64,000 nucleotides of DNA from Comamonas odontotermitis (GTDB taxonomy: Bacteria; Pseudomonadota; Gammaproteobacteria; Burkholderiales; Burkholderiaceae_C). Under the pieces are notes generated by a model, which did no database searches, was not told the origin of the DNA, and saw only the letters and a list, made by a program, of their open reading frames with translations. This document shows, one piece after another, positions 25,562 through 34,989 of the stretch (positions are counted from its first letter, which is position 1; every line of letters starts with the position of its first letter). The stretch covers positions 1,364,001 to 1,428,000 of the forward strand of contig NZ_CP083451.1 in assembly GCF_020080045.1 (NCBI RefSeq). The letters are read 5' to 3'. The translations under genes and the position numbers were made by a program.

Positions 25562-26548
25562 ATGAGCAAGAAGCCCGTACGTGTCGCTGTCACCGGCGCC
25601 GCTGGTCAAATCGGTTACGCCCTGTTGTTCCGCATCGCTTCCGGCGAAATGCTGGGCAAGGACCAGCCAGTCATCCTGCAATTGCTGGAAATCCCGGACG
25701 AAAAGGCCCAGAACGCGCTCAAGGGCGTGATCATGGAGCTGGAAGACTGCGCATTCCCCCTGCTGGCTGGCATCGAAGCCCACAGCGACCCCATGCAGGC
25801 TTTCAAGGACACCGACTACGCGCTGCTCGTGGGTGCCCGTCCTCGCGGCCCTGGCATGGAGCGTGCCGACCTGCTGGCCGCCAATGCACAGATCTTCACT
25901 GCACAAGGCAAGGCGCTGAACGCCGTGGCTTCGCGCAACGTGAAGGTGCTCGTGGTGGGCAACCCTGCCAACACCAATGCCTACATCGCCATGAAGTCGG
26001 CACCTGACCTGCCAGCGAAGAACTTCACCGCCATGCTGCGCCTGGATCACAACCGCGCTGCCTCGCAGCTGGCTGCCAAGGCCGGCTTCAAGGTGGGCGA
26101 CATCCGCAAGCTGACCGTCTGGGGCAACCACTCGCCCACGATGTATGCCGACTACCGTTTTGCCACCGTGGACGGCAAATCCGTGAAGGAAACCATCAAC
26201 GACCAGGAATGGAACAAGGACGTGTTCCTGCCCACCGTGGGCAAGCGCGGTGCTGCCATCATCGCCGCTCGCGGCCTGTCGTCGGCAGCCTCTGCCGCCA
26301 ATGCCGCCATCGACCACATGCGCGACTGGGCCCTGGGCTCCAATGGCGAGTGGGTCACCATGGGCGTGCCTTCCAACGGCGAGTACGGCATCCCTGCCGG
26401 CATCGTGTTCGGCTTCCCTGTGACCACCGAAAACGGTGAGTACAAGATCGTGACCGGCCTGGAAATCGATGCCTTCTCGCAAGAGTGCATCAACAAGACC
26501 CTGGCCGAGCTGCAAGGCGAGCAGGACGGCGTCAAGCACCTGCTGTAA
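25562..26548 (+). CDS. mdh: Malate dehydrogenase
   Basis: 328 residues of the NAD-dependent, cytosolic-type MDH family (not the mitochondrial type). The Rossmann motif is [20 protein letters not shown]. The substrate arginines fall in [16 protein letters not shown], the catalytic Asp in [13 protein letters not shown] and the catalytic His in [16 protein letters not shown] lies 6 nt before the start. It oxidises malate to oxaloacetate for citrate synthase. The gene is first in a rightward series with tam and the CitE-like lyase. Confidence 0.97.
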   Translation: MSKKPVRVAVTGAAGQIGYALLFRIASGEMLGKDQPVILQLLEIPDEKAQNALKGVIMELEDCAFPLLAGIEAHSDPMQAFKDTDYALLVGARPRGPGMERADLLAANAQIFTAQGKALNAVASRNVKVLVVGNPANTNAYIAMKSAPDLPAKNFTAMLRLDHNRAASQLAAKAGFKVGDIRKLTVWGNHSPTMYADYRFATVDGKSVKETINDQEWNKDVFLPTVGKRGAAIIAARGLSSAASAANAAIDHMRDWALGSNGEWVTMGVPSNGEYGIPAGIVFGFPVTTENGEYKIVTGLEIDAFSQECINKTLAELQGEQDGVKHLL

Positions 26549-26566
26549 TCTAGCGAGGCAATAGAC

Positions 26567-27355
26567 ATGGTTCAGTGGAATGCCCAGCTCTACAGCCGCT
26601 TTGAGGACGAGCGTACGCGCCCGGCCGCCGAGCTGCTGGCGCGCGTGCCCTTGGCTGATGATGCGGCGTGTGTCGTGGACATCGGCTGCGGCCCGGGCAA
26701 TTCCACCGAACTTCTGGCCCGGCGCTTTGTGCATGCGCAGGTGCTGGGTGTCGACAATTCGCAGGACATGCTCACGGCTGCGCGTGCACGTCTTGCGAAT
26801 GCCCGCTTCGAACTGTCAGATATCGCCAGTTGGCAGCCTGAGAAGATCAATGGCCGCCTGCCTGACCTGATCTTTGCCAATGCTGCACTGCAATGGGTGC
26901 CGGATCATGAGCAGCTATTTCCGCGCCTGCTTGGCATGCTGGCGCCCGGTGGCGTGCTGGCCATCCAGATGCCGGACAACCGCGAAGAGCCTACGCACCG
27001 CCTGATGCGTGCAGTGGCTGCCGAGCAACCCTGGGCAGACCATATCGGAGACCCGCATGCGGTTCGCACCGATTTGCTCGCCTTGAATGACTACTACGAT
27101 TTGTTGGCCCGTGGCGCGCAGGTAGATGTGTGGCGCACGGCATACCAGCACCCAATGGACAGTGCCGAGGCCATTGTCCAATGGGTTCGTGGCACCGGAC
27201 TGCGTCCGTTCCTGGAGCCTTTGAATCCCGAGCTGCAAGCCAGTTTTCTGACCGAATATACGCGCCGCATCGACGCGGCCTACGGCAAGCGCAGCGACGG
27301 CAAGCGCCTGCTGGCGTTCCCTCGCTTGTTTTTGGTGGCCAAGCGCCCCAACTGA
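26567..27355 (+). CDS. tam: Trans-aconitate 2-methyltransferase
   Basis: 262 residues. The SAM-binding motif is VVDIGCGPGNSTELLARRF near residue 40, with an acidic loop VLGVDNSQDM. The family marks WNAQLYSRFEDERTRPAAEL at the N-terminus and FANAALQWVPDHEQLFPRLL fit Tam closely. Tam methylates trans-aconitate, which forms spontaneously from cis-aconitate and inhibits aconitase, so its position between mdh and acnB makes sense. It starts 18 bp after mdh and its stop overlaps the start of the next gene. Confidence 0.92.
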   Translation: MVQWNAQLYSRFEDERTRPAAELLARVPLADDAACVVDIGCGPGNSTELLARRFVHAQVLGVDNSQDMLTAARARLANARFELSDIASWQPEKINGRLPDLIFANAALQWVPDHEQLFPRLLGMLAPGGVLAIQMPDNREEPTHRLMRAVAAEQPWADHIGDPHAVRTDLLALNDYYDLLARGAQVDVWRTAYQHPMDSAEAIVQWVRGTGLRPFLEPLNPELQASFLTEYTRRIDAAYGKRSDGKRLLAFPRLFLVAKRPN

Positions 27356-28350
27356 TGTCTGATATGAGCGTTTCTGCCATCCATCCTGCACAGGTTCTGC
27401 TCGGCGCCCAGGGCGGCGCCCTGAGTTTGCCGGTGTGCGACCACTACAGCGGCGTGGAAGAGCGCATGCGCAAAAGCTTGGCCTTGCAGGCAGAAATGGC
27501 GGCCGAGTTTGGCCGTTGCGTGTTCGATGTGACCCTGGACTGTGAAGACGGCGCTGCCGTCGGGCAGGAAAAGGAACATGCGCGGCTCGTCGTATCGCTG
27601 GCCAATGGCGCCGCACCGGGGGCTCGTGTGGCTGCACGCGTGCATGCGGTGGATCATCCGTCGTTTGCCGATGACATCGCCATGATTGCAGGCGAAGCGG
27701 GCCACAGGCTCTGCCACATCATGCTGCCCAAGGTGGAATCGGTGGACGATGTGGTGCAGGCGGAAAAGCTGCTCCAGCGTGCGACCGGTGCAGATGTGCC
27801 ACTGCATGTCCTGATCGAATCGCCGCAGGCGGTGCACCGCGCTTTTGAGATCGCAGCGCACCCGCGCGTGCAGAGCATCAGCTTCGGGCTGATGGATTTT
27901 GTGTCTGCACACGGCGGCGCGATCCCTTCCAGCGCCATGGGCGTGCAGGGGCAATTCACGCATCCGCTCGTGGTGCGGGCCAAGCTCGAAATTGCTGCTG
28001 CCTGCCATGCCTATGGCAAGGTGCCGTCGCATTGTGTGGTAACAGAGTTTAAAAATCCTGACGCGATGCAGCAGGCTGCCCACAGGGCGGCCAGCGAGTT
28101 TGGCTATACGCGCATGTGGAGCATTCACCCCGCACAGATTCGCCCGATCCTGCAGGCATTTGCGCCGGCAGAGGCAGAAGTCGCACTGGCTGCACGCATT
28201 GTGCGGGCGGCGGCCGATGCGCAGTGGGCCCCCATCAGTGTGGATGGAGTGTTACACGATCGCGCCAGTTATCGTTACTTTTGGCAAGTTTTGGAGCGGG
28301 CTGCGCAAACCGGCTGTCCTTTGCCGAGTACAGTGCGGGAGTGGCTGTAA
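27355..28350 (+). CDS. HpcH/HpaI aldolase/citrate lyase-type (CitE-like) protein
   Basis: 331 residues from ATG at 27355, which shares one base with the tam stop (TGATG); ATG at 27364 is an alternative. CitE-superfamily marks: FDVTLDCEDGAAVGQEKEHA (metal acidic residues), HIMLPKVESVDDV, VLIESPQAVHRAFEIAAHPR and a C-terminal MWSIHPAQIRPI. Relatives cleave (S)-citramalyl-CoA or malyl-CoA, or are stand-alone CitE-like lyases. Translational coupling to Tam suggests a linked role in clearing TCA side products. The precise substrate is unassigned. Confidence 0.85.
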   Translation: MSDMSVSAIHPAQVLLGAQGGALSLPVCDHYSGVEERMRKSLALQAEMAAEFGRCVFDVTLDCEDGAAVGQEKEHARLVVSLANGAAPGARVAARVHAVDHPSFADDIAMIAGEAGHRLCHIMLPKVESVDDVVQAEKLLQRATGADVPLHVLIESPQAVHRAFEIAAHPRVQSISFGLMDFVSAHGGAIPSSAMGVQGQFTHPLVVRAKLEIAAACHAYGKVPSHCVVTEFKNPDAMQQAAHRAASEFGYTRMWSIHPAQIRPILQAFAPAEAEVALAARIVRAAADAQWAPISVDGVLHDRASYRYFWQVLERAAQTGCPLPSTVREWL

Positions 28351-28406
28351 CCAGATCCGGTCAGCCCTTTCCCTGTTTCTTGCGTTGTATCGCGGGAGTT
28401 ATTGTT

Positions 28407-29003
28407 ATGAAAAATCGCGTGATTTCGTTGTTGGTGCTGGCTCCTGCGCTGGCCTTGGTTCAAGTGGGTGCACAGGCTGCAGAAAAGAAGCCCGCCAAGC
28501 CTGCCGCCGCTACGGCCAAGAAGGCCGCAGCCCCTGCCAAGAAAACGACTGCCAAAAAATCCACCGCCAAGAAGGGTGCAGCGGTTGCCGCTGGCGCTGC
28601 TGGTGCAGTAGCCGTCGGCTCTGCCGCCGCCATTCCGACCCAGCAGACGCTCACGCCAGCCGAGCTGGCCATTGCCGAGCAGGTGTACCAGGGCCGCATC
28701 AGCTGCGAACTGGGTGCTTCGGTCAGCATTGCCAAGGACTCGGTCAACCCCGGCTACTTCTTTGTGGAAGGCAAGGGCTTCAAGTACCACATGTCGCCTG
28801 TTTCCACCTCCACCGGCACGGTGCGTCTGGAAGATGCCAAGGCAGGTGCGATGTGGCTGCAGGTGGCCAACAAATCCATGCTCATCAACCGCAAGCTGGG
28901 CCAGCGCATGGCTGACGAATGCATGAGCCCAGAGCAAAACCAGGTGGCTGAAGCCATCAAGAAAAACCCCCCCGCCGCCTTGTTTGAAGGCAACGGCCGC
29001 TGA
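28407..29003 (+). CDS. Exported Lys/Ala-rich protein with a C-terminal folded domain
   Basis: 198 residues from ATG at 28407, with GGAG 9 nt upstream. Residues 1-24 are a signal peptide ending GAQAAEKK. Residues 25-60 are a low-complexity histone-H1-like tract with repeated AKK/PAKK units, followed by an Ala/Gly/Val hydrophobic stretch. Residues 75-198 form a domain with two cysteines (RISCELG, ADECMSP) that I do not recognise. It is placed between the CitE-like gene and acnB. The basic tract might bind anionic surfaces or nucleic acid in the periplasm; this is inference. Confidence 0.75.
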   Translation: MKNRVISLLVLAPALALVQVGAQAAEKKPAKPAAATAKKAAAPAKKTTAKKSTAKKGAAVAAGAAGAVAVGSAAAIPTQQTLTPAELAIAEQVYQGRISCELGASVSIAKDSVNPGYFFVEGKGFKYHMSPVSTSTGTVRLEDAKAGAMWLQVANKSMLINRKLGQRMADECMSPEQNQVAEAIKKNPPAALFEGNGR

Positions 29004-29072
29004 TCCCTGTCAGCGGCGCGGATGCAGCAGGCACGGCGCGCCCCACCATTGAAATAGAGAACCGGAGTAAGT

Positions 29073-31658
29073 ATGTTGAAAGCCTACCGCGACCATGTGG
29101 CTGAACGCGCCGCACTGGGCATTCCCCCGCTGCCCTTGGATGCCAAGCAGGTTGCCGAGCTGATCGAGCTGATCAAGAACCCTCCCGCTGGTGAAGACGC
29201 TTTCCTGCTGGATTTGCTGACCCACCGCGTGCCCCCGGGCGTGGACGATGCCGCCAAGGTCAAGGCGTCCTTCCTGGCAGCGGTTGCGCATGGCGACATC
29301 AAGGTTGGCCTGATCTCCAAGGCCAAGGCGACCGAATTGCTGGGCACCATGGTGGGTGGCTACAATGTGCAGCCGCTGATCGAATTGCTGGACGATGCCG
29401 AAGTCGCCACGGTGGCCGCCGATGCGCTCAAGAAGACCTTGTTGATGTTCGATTACTTCAACGACGTCGCCACCAAGGCCAAGGCTGGCAATGCCAAGGC
29501 GAAGGAAGTGATGCAGAGCTGGGCCGATGCCGAATGGTTCACCTCGCGCCCCAAGGTTGAGGAAAAGATCACTGTCACCGTGTTCAAGGTGCCTGGCGAA
29601 ACCAACACCGACGATCTGTCGCCAGCACCCGATGCCTGGAGCCGCCCCGACATTCCGCTGCACTACCTGGCGATGCTGAAGAACACCCGCCCCGACGCGG
29701 CCTTCAAGCCCGAGGAAGACGGCAAGCGCGGCCCGATGCAGTTCATTGACGACCTGAAGAAAAAGGGCCACCTCGTTGCCTACGTGGGCGATGTGGTCGG
29801 CACCGGCTCTTCCCGCAAGTCGGCCACCAACTCCATCATCTGGGCGACCGGCATGGACATTCCCTTCGTGCCCAACAAGCGCTTCGGTGGTGTGACGCTG
29901 GGCGGCAAGATTGCGCCGATTTTCTTCAACACGCAGGAAGACTCCGGCTCGCTGCCGATCGAAGTCGATGTCTCGAAGATGGAAATGGGCGATGTGCTCG
30001 ACGTCTTCCCGTACGAAGGCAAGGTCGAGAAGAACGGTGCCAAGATCGCCGACTTCGCCCTCAAGAGCGATGTGCTGCTCGATGAAGTGCAAGCCGGTGG
30101 CCGTATCAACCTGATTATTGGCCGTTCGCTGACCGCCAAGGCTCGCGAGACGCTGGGCCTGCCTGCATCCACCGCTTTCCGCCTGCCGCAAGCCCCTGCT
30201 GCTTCCAATGCAGGCTTCACGCTGGCGCAGAAGATGGTCGGCCGTGCATGTGGTCTGCCAGAAGGCCAGGGCATTCGTCCCGGTACCTACTGCGAGCCTC
30301 GCATGACCACCGTGGGTTCGCAAGACACCACCGGCCCGATGACCCGCGATGAGCTCAAGGACCTGGCTTGCCTGGGCTTCTCGGCTGACATGGTGATGCA
30401 GTCCTTCTGCCACACCGCAGCCTACCCCAAGCCCGTGGACGTGAAAACCCACCGCGAACTGCCTGCCTTCATCTCCAACCGTGGCGGCGTGGCCCTGCGT
30501 CCTGGTGACGGCGTGATCCACAGCTGGCTCAACCGCCTGCTGCTGCCCGATACCGTGGGCACCGGCGGCGACTCGCACACGCGTTTCCCCATCGGCATCT
30601 CGTTCCCCGCAGGCTCGGGCCTGGTGGCCTTCGGTGCTGCCACCGGCGTGATGCCTCTGGACATGCCTGAATCTGTGCTGGTGCGCTTCAAGGGCGAAAT
30701 GCAGCCCGGCGTGACGCTGCGCGATCTAGTGCACGCAATTCCTCTGTACGCCATCAAGGCAGGTCTGCTGACCGTGGCCAAGGCTGGCAAGAAGAACATC
30801 TTCTCGGGCAAGGTTCTCGAAATCGAAGGTCTGCCCGATCTGAAGGTGGAGCAGGCATTCGAGCTGTCCGACGCCTCGGCAGAGCGCTCGGCTGCTGGCT
30901 GCACGATCAAGCTCAACCCCGAGCCAATCAAGGAGTACCTGACCTCGAACATCGTTCTGATGAAGAACATGATCGCCGACGGTTACGCCGACGCCAAGAC
31001 CCTGCAGCGCCGCATTGAGAAGGTGGAAGCCTGGCTTGCCACGCCCGACCTGCTCGAAGCCGACAAGGACGCCGAGTACGCCGCCGTGATCGAGATCGAT
31101 CTGGCCGACATCAAGGAGCCTATCGTCTGCTGCCCCAACGATCCGGACGACGCCAAGTTCCTGTCCGAAGTGGCCGGTACCAAGATTGATGAAGCCTTCA
31201 TCGGTTCGTGCATGACCAACATCGGCCACTTCCGCGCTGCAGCCAAGCTGCTGGGCGGCCAGCGTGACATCCCCGTCAAGCTGTGGGTGGCACCGCCAAC
31301 CAAGATGGACCAGAGCGAGCTGATCAAGGAAGGCCACTACGCTGCCTTCGGCACCGCTGGTGCTCGTACCGAAATGCCCGGCTGCTCGCTGTGCATGGGC
31401 AACCAGGCACAGGTGCGCGAAGGTGCGACGGTGATCTCCACCTCCACCCGCAACTTCCCCAACCGCCTGGGCAAGAACACCAACGTGTTCCTGGGCTCGG
31501 CCGAACTGGCTGCCATTGCATCGCGCATCGGCAAGCTGCCTACCAAGGAAGAGTACCTGCAGGAAATGGGCGTGATCGATGCCGACAAGGCCTCGGTGTA
31601 CCGCTACATGAACTTCAACGAAATCTCCGAATACGCAGAAGTCGCAGAGAAGGTCTGA
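29073..31658 (+). CDS. acnB: Aconitate hydratase B
   Basis: 861 residues with the AcnB domain order: N-terminal HEAT-like helices (to about 160), the swivel domain, then the catalytic Fe-S domains. The [4Fe-4S] cysteines are in [20 protein letters not shown] and [23 protein letters not shown]-type substrate motifs appear as [20 protein letters not shown]. It interconverts citrate and isocitrate. A strong terminator follows. AcnB of other bacteria also binds mRNA in the apo form. Confidence 0.98.
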   Translation: MLKAYRDHVAERAALGIPPLPLDAKQVAELIELIKNPPAGEDAFLLDLLTHRVPPGVDDAAKVKASFLAAVAHGDIKVGLISKAKATELLGTMVGGYNVQPLIELLDDAEVATVAADALKKTLLMFDYFNDVATKAKAGNAKAKEVMQSWADAEWFTSRPKVEEKITVTVFKVPGETNTDDLSPAPDAWSRPDIPLHYLAMLKNTRPDAAFKPEEDGKRGPMQFIDDLKKKGHLVAYVGDVVGTGSSRKSATNSIIWATGMDIPFVPNKRFGGVTLGGKIAPIFFNTQEDSGSLPIEVDVSKMEMGDVLDVFPYEGKVEKNGAKIADFALKSDVLLDEVQAGGRINLIIGRSLTAKARETLGLPASTAFRLPQAPAASNAGFTLAQKMVGRACGLPEGQGIRPGTYCEPRMTTVGSQDTTGPMTRDELKDLACLGFSADMVMQSFCHTAAYPKPVDVKTHRELPAFISNRGGVALRPGDGVIHSWLNRLLLPDTVGTGGDSHTRFPIGISFPAGSGLVAFGAATGVMPLDMPESVLVRFKGEMQPGVTLRDLVHAIPLYAIKAGLLTVAKAGKKNIFSGKVLEIEGLPDLKVEQAFELSDASAERSAAGCTIKLNPEPIKEYLTSNIVLMKNMIADGYADAKTLQRRIEKVEAWLATPDLLEADKDAEYAAVIEIDLADIKEPIVCCPNDPDDAKFLSEVAGTKIDEAFIGSCMTNIGHFRAAAKLLGGQRDIPVKLWVAPPTKMDQSELIKEGHYAAFGTAGARTEMPGCSLCMGNQAQVREGATVISTSTRNFPNRLGKNTNVFLGSAELAAIASRIGKLPTKEEYLQEMGVIDADKASVYRYMNFNEISEYAEVAEKV

Positions 31659-31713
31659 TGCCCGGCAGCCTGAGGGCTGCTGAAGCACGAGGCTGCATTT
31701 GCCACCCCCCTAG

Positions 31714-31748
31714 AAAACCCCGCCAGATGATGTCTGGCGGGGTTTTTT
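31714..31748 (+). terminator. Strong Rho-independent terminator after acnB
   Basis: A perfect 14-bp stem (31714-31727 with 31733-31746), a TGATG loop and a T6 tail. It may also end the leftward MmyB-type regulator transcript. Confidence 0.92.
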
Positions 31749-31795
31749 CATTGCATCGGCAGGAGTGCTGCGTTCGGCCCGCGCAGCCCGGGCGA

Positions 31796-32674
31796 TCAGG
31801 CGTCGGGAGCGCCGTCCGCAGCCTGCATGGCGGCACGCATGTCCGCCAGGGCCGTTTTGGTTGCGGCATCCGCAGGAAAGAAGGATTCGACCGCCAGCTC
31901 CTGCAGGGTCACATCCACCGGCGTGCCGAAGATGGTGATGGTGCTGATGAAGCTCAGCTTTCCCAAAGCGGTGTGCAGCTCGAAGGGTACGGCAATGTGG
32001 CTGCCGGGGGCTGACCCGTGCGAGGCATCATCGCCGCCCTGGCAGGGGTAGGCGGCGATTTCATCATGCAGGGCCTGCAACTGGCCGTCGGCCGTTGCTG
32101 CAATCTGTTGTTGCAGGCGGTGCAGCAGGTGGGCGCGCCACGCTCCGGCATTGGCCAGGCGCGGGCCCAGCCCGTCGGGGTGGAGGCTCAGGCGCAGAAC
32201 ATTCACCGGGGGCTCCAGCAGGTGCGGCGCAACGCCTTCGAGCAGCAGCGGCACGATGGCATTGGCGGCCACCAGATTCCAGTGCCGGTCCACCGCGAGC
32301 GCGGGGTTGGGCTCATGGCCCTGGAGCACCAGTTCCACGGCCTGGCGTGCGGCCGCCAGATCGGGGTGGTCAAGCGGGCGCGCCTGGTACATGGGCGCAA
32401 AGCCCGCAGCAACCAGCAGCGCATTGCGCTCGCGCAGCGGCACCGACAGGCGCTCGGCCAGACGCAGCACCATCTCGCGGCTGGGCTGCGCGCGGCCGGT
32501 TTCCACATAGCTCAGGTGCCGGGTCGAAATATCGGCTTCCAGCGCCAGGCCTTGTTGGCTCAACCGGCGGTGCTGGCGCCAGTGGCGCAGGTGCTCGCCA
32601 AATGGGGCGCGGGCACCTGGTGGCGCAGTGGATGCAGGAGTCGCATGAAAGGAGGGCGCAGTGCTGGTGTTCAT
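31796..32674 (-). CDS. XRE-type regulator with MmyB-like ligand-binding domain
   Basis: 292 residues. The N-terminal helix-turn-helix is HLRHWRQHRRLSQQGLALEA with ISTRHLSYVETGRAQPSREM (about 28-75). The C-terminal 200 residues match the MmyB-like domain (VDRHWNLVAANAIVPLLLEG; LGKLSFISTITIFGTPVDVT), which binds fatty-acid-like ligands in characterised relatives. It is divergent from a small four-helix membrane protein that it probably regulates. Target and ligand are unknown. Confidence 0.87.
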   Translation of the reverse strand: MNTSTAPSFHATPASTAPPGARAPFGEHLRHWRQHRRLSQQGLALEADISTRHLSYVETGRAQPSREMVLRLAERLSVPLRERNALLVAAGFAPMYQARPLDHPDLAAARQAVELVLQGHEPNPALAVDRHWNLVAANAIVPLLLEGVAPHLLEPPVNVLRLSLHPDGLGPRLANAGAWRAHLLHRLQQQIAATADGQLQALHDEIAAYPCQGGDDASHGSAPGSHIAVPFELHTALGKLSFISTITIFGTPVDVTLQELAVESFFPADAATKTALADMRAAMQAADGAPDA

Positions 32675-32814
32675 GCCTGCATCGTAGTGGCAAGCGGGGA
32701 GGGCGGGCCATGACCTGCGAGGTTATCGACGCAGTGCACGCAGATGGGAACCATGGAGCCCTGCAGCCGGTACTGGACTGGCCGCAGACCTTCTTCATTC
32801 AACAGGAGTCTTTC

Positions 32815-33237
32815 ATGTCCGTCTTTGCTTCTCCCCGGTTCTTGCCCCGTGTGATGTGGGCCGATGCAGCGTCCTGTGCGGGTACAGGTATTGCCCAGCT
32901 GGCTTTTACGCAGCCGCTCGCCCGCTTGACGGGCCTGCCTCCATTCTTGCTGGCCGGGACGGGCCTCTTTCTGCTGGCCTATGCCTTGGCTGCAGGCTGG
33001 ATGGCGCGGCGCCAGCCAGTGCCGCGCACGCTGGTCGGGCTGGTCGCCGTGGGCAACCTGGGCTGGGCGCTGGCTTGTGCAGCCCTGGTTCTGGGCTCCA
33101 GCCTGGTATTGAGCGGCTGGGGCGTGGCATGGGTGGCGGTGCAGGCGGTTGTTGTGCTGGCCCTGGCCGATCTGCAGTGGATGGGGCTGCGCGCCACGCG
33201 GCAGGCAGCAATGCCGGGTCAGCGGGCGGTTGCCTGA
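32815..33237 (+). CDS. Small four-helix integral membrane protein
   Basis: 140 residues from ATG at 32815, with AGGAG 6 nt upstream. Four hydrophobic helices (about 17-33, 43-61, 71-95 and 98-119) and a basic C-terminus; no conserved catalytic motif was recognised. It is divergent from the MmyB-type regulator, the usual arrangement for such regulators and their target. Function unknown. Confidence 0.72.
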   Translation: MSVFASPRFLPRVMWADAASCAGTGIAQLAFTQPLARLTGLPPFLLAGTGLFLLAYALAAGWMARRQPVPRTLVGLVAVGNLGWALACAALVLGSSLVLSGWGVAWVAVQAVVVLALADLQWMGLRATRQAAMPGQRAVA

Positions 33238-33321
33238 ACTGCCGCCAGAGGCCACCCCACTTGACTCGCAGGCAGCTGGAAGCAGGAGCCCAGCCTCCAC
33301 GCTGGGCCTGCTAGCAAGGCA

Positions 33322-33618
33322 TCAATGCAGCTTGACTTCAAAAAACGCTTCTTCCACCGCGATGTCGCGAAAGCCGGCAAACCGGGCGCGCTCAAAGGCC
33401 TTGAGCCAGCTGCGGGCTAATTGCTCCTGGCCGGGGTTGATCTCATCAGCGCCTTCTGCAGCGCTGCTCCACGCTTCCCATGCCTCCACCAACGCTTGTT
33501 CCGAAGGGAACTGGCGCTGCAGCTCTTTGACAAAACGCGCTTCTGCCTTGCTGCGCAGCGCCGGTTCAATGCCCTGGCAATCCTGCAGGTGGGCTTCGAT
33601 CAGGGTGACAGTTTCCAT
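33322..33618 (-). CDS. Unrecognised 98-residue protein under a LexA box
   Basis: 98 residues, mostly helical, acidic overall, soluble, rich in Glu, Ala and Phe. No family was recognised; it shows no membrane segment, signal peptide or metal motif. The ATG at 33618 is 11 bp from a LexA box (33629-33644), so SOS induction is the main clue. The aromatic C-terminus (ARFAGFRDIAVEEAFFEVKL) might be an interaction surface. It is monocistronic as far as can be seen: the next leftward neighbour is on the opposite strand. Confidence 0.7.
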   Translation of the reverse strand: METVTLIEAHLQDCQGIEPALRSKAEARFVKELQRQFPSEQALVEAWEAWSSAAEGADEINPGQEQLARSWLKAFERARFAGFRDIAVEEAFFEVKLH

Positions 33619-33628
33619 GGATGAATAT

Positions 33629-33644
33629 CTGTATATAAAAACAG
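33629..33644. promoter_or_regulatory. LexA (SOS) box
   Basis: CTGTATATAAAAACAG has the CTG-N10-CAG core and an AT-only spacer, flanked by TAT on both sides. It overlaps the promoter region of the leftward 98-residue gene and lies 13 bp before a possible rightward 52-codon ORF at 33658. Confidence 0.8.
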
Positions 33645-33881
33645 TATTGAGTATCTTATGAAACTGTTTATTTGTACAGGTATTTTGTGCGAATTGTTTC
33701 GCTGCATCCGCAGAAGAGGGTGTTGCATGGCATGTAGCCCGCCAGGCCCAAGCACAGAAACCGGCGGGAAAAACGCTGCCGGTCCTGAATTAAAACGCTA
33801 TGAAAATGATAGTTGAAGTGCGCACTGTATAAGCACTAGTGGGTAGTTTTGCTTGGATGAGGGTACCCGTGCCTTTGGCTG

Positions 33882-34784
33882 CTATACCTTGCCTTTGCCA
33901 ATGGCGCTGACGGCTGCGCGCAAGTTGTGCAGCAGGTCCTCCACCAGTGCGTTGTCCGGCTGGCTGCGCCAGATTGCCAGCAGTTCGGACACGGGGTGTT
34001 GGCCCTGCAGCGGTCTGAATACGACCCGTGGCATGCCCACGCGCTGCAGGGCAGCGGGTACGATGGCGGTTCCCTGGCCGTGGGAGACCAGCGACAGCAC
34101 CGACAGCCAGTGCCGCACCTCGTGGCGAATCTCCGGGGCAAAGCCATGGGCCATGCACATCTGGTAGATGCGCTGGTGGTAGACCGGCGAGACGGCGCTG
34201 GAAAAGAGAATCAAGCGCTCGTTCTTCAGGCGCGCCAGATCAATTTCCGGCTCCTTCGCCAATGCGTGGCCTTCGGGCAGGCAGGCGACGAAGGCCTCCT
34301 CCATCAGCAGCTGGCTGGCAATGCCTTCGGGCAGCAGAATGCTGTGCACCAGGCCCAGGTCAAGCCGTCCCTGCTGCAGGCCCTGCACCTGCTCGGCACT
34401 GTTGAGTTCGAGCATGTCCACGCGCACCTGCGGGTGCTGCGTCTGAAAGGCTGCCAGCGCCTGTGGCACGCCACGGTACAGGGCCGATCCGACGAACCCG
34501 AGCCGCAGGTGGCCGCGCACGCCGTGGCCCACATCACGCGTCTCCTGCACTGCCTGCTGGGACAGCGTCAGCAATTGCCGCGCACGAGGCAGCAGGTGCT
34601 CGCCCGCAGGCGTCAGGCGCACGCCCTTGCTGGTGCGCTCGAACAGCTGGGCACCAATCTCCTCTTCCAGCTGCTTGATGGCTACCGACAGCGGCGGCTG
34701 CGATATGGACAGGCGCCTGGCCGCGCGGCTGAAATGCAGTTCTTCGGCGAGGGTTGCGAAGTAGTTGAGAAGGCGCAGTTCCAT
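33882..34784 (-). CDS. LysR-family regulator
   Basis: 300 residues from ATG at 34784, with AAAGGAGA just upstream. The N-terminal helix-turn-helix is FSRAARRLSISQPPLSVAIK with EEEIGAQLFERTSKGVRLTP, followed by the periplasmic-binding-like effector domain (LRLGFVGSALYRGVPQALAA). It is divergent from the acyl-CoA dehydrogenase gene, with an AT-rich dyad-containing stretch between them, so it probably controls the dehydrogenase/Bug/CaiB cluster. Confidence 0.92.
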   Translation of the reverse strand: MELRLLNYFATLAEELHFSRAARRLSISQPPLSVAIKQLEEEIGAQLFERTSKGVRLTPAGEHLLPRARQLLTLSQQAVQETRDVGHGVRGHLRLGFVGSALYRGVPQALAAFQTQHPQVRVDMLELNSAEQVQGLQQGRLDLGLVHSILLPEGIASQLLMEEAFVACLPEGHALAKEPEIDLARLKNERLILFSSAVSPVYHQRIYQMCMAHGFAPEIRHEVRHWLSVLSLVSHGQGTAIVPAALQRVGMPRVVFRPLQGQHPVSELLAIWRSQPDNALVEDLLHNLRAAVSAIGKGKV

Positions 34785-34989
34785 GCTGTCTCCTTTAATC
34801 TGGGCTCCTCCGTCCACGGTTGGTTCCATGGCTCTGGGACGCTATTAATATTTAATATGTATCGATCAAGATTTTAATAATATTTGACGCGAATCGGTCA
34901 GGGTGCTGAAATTCAGCGATCAAACACAGGCTGCGCTGCAGGCTCCAAGGTGGAACTGTGGCGACAGACCCGCTTTCCAGGAGACGCGC
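34785..34989. promoter_or_regulatory. Divergent promoter region with AT-rich dyads (LysR / acyl-CoA dehydrogenase)
   Basis: About 205 bp. The core 34845-34890 is strongly AT-rich and contains TTAATATTTAA, an imperfect palindrome of the size bound by LysR proteins, plus an ATAATATTTGAC segment that could be part of a promoter. Exact site assignment is inference. Confidence 0.5.

Noticed and set aside
29010..30578. Leftward open frame (522 codons) opposite acnB
   Set aside because: It is antisense to a complete AcnB with all cluster cysteines, with no motif of its own.
33658..33816. 52-codon rightward ORF next to the LexA box
   Set aside because: Not annotated as a gene because it has no ribosome site and no recognised motif; it is kept only as a possibility under the SOS finding.
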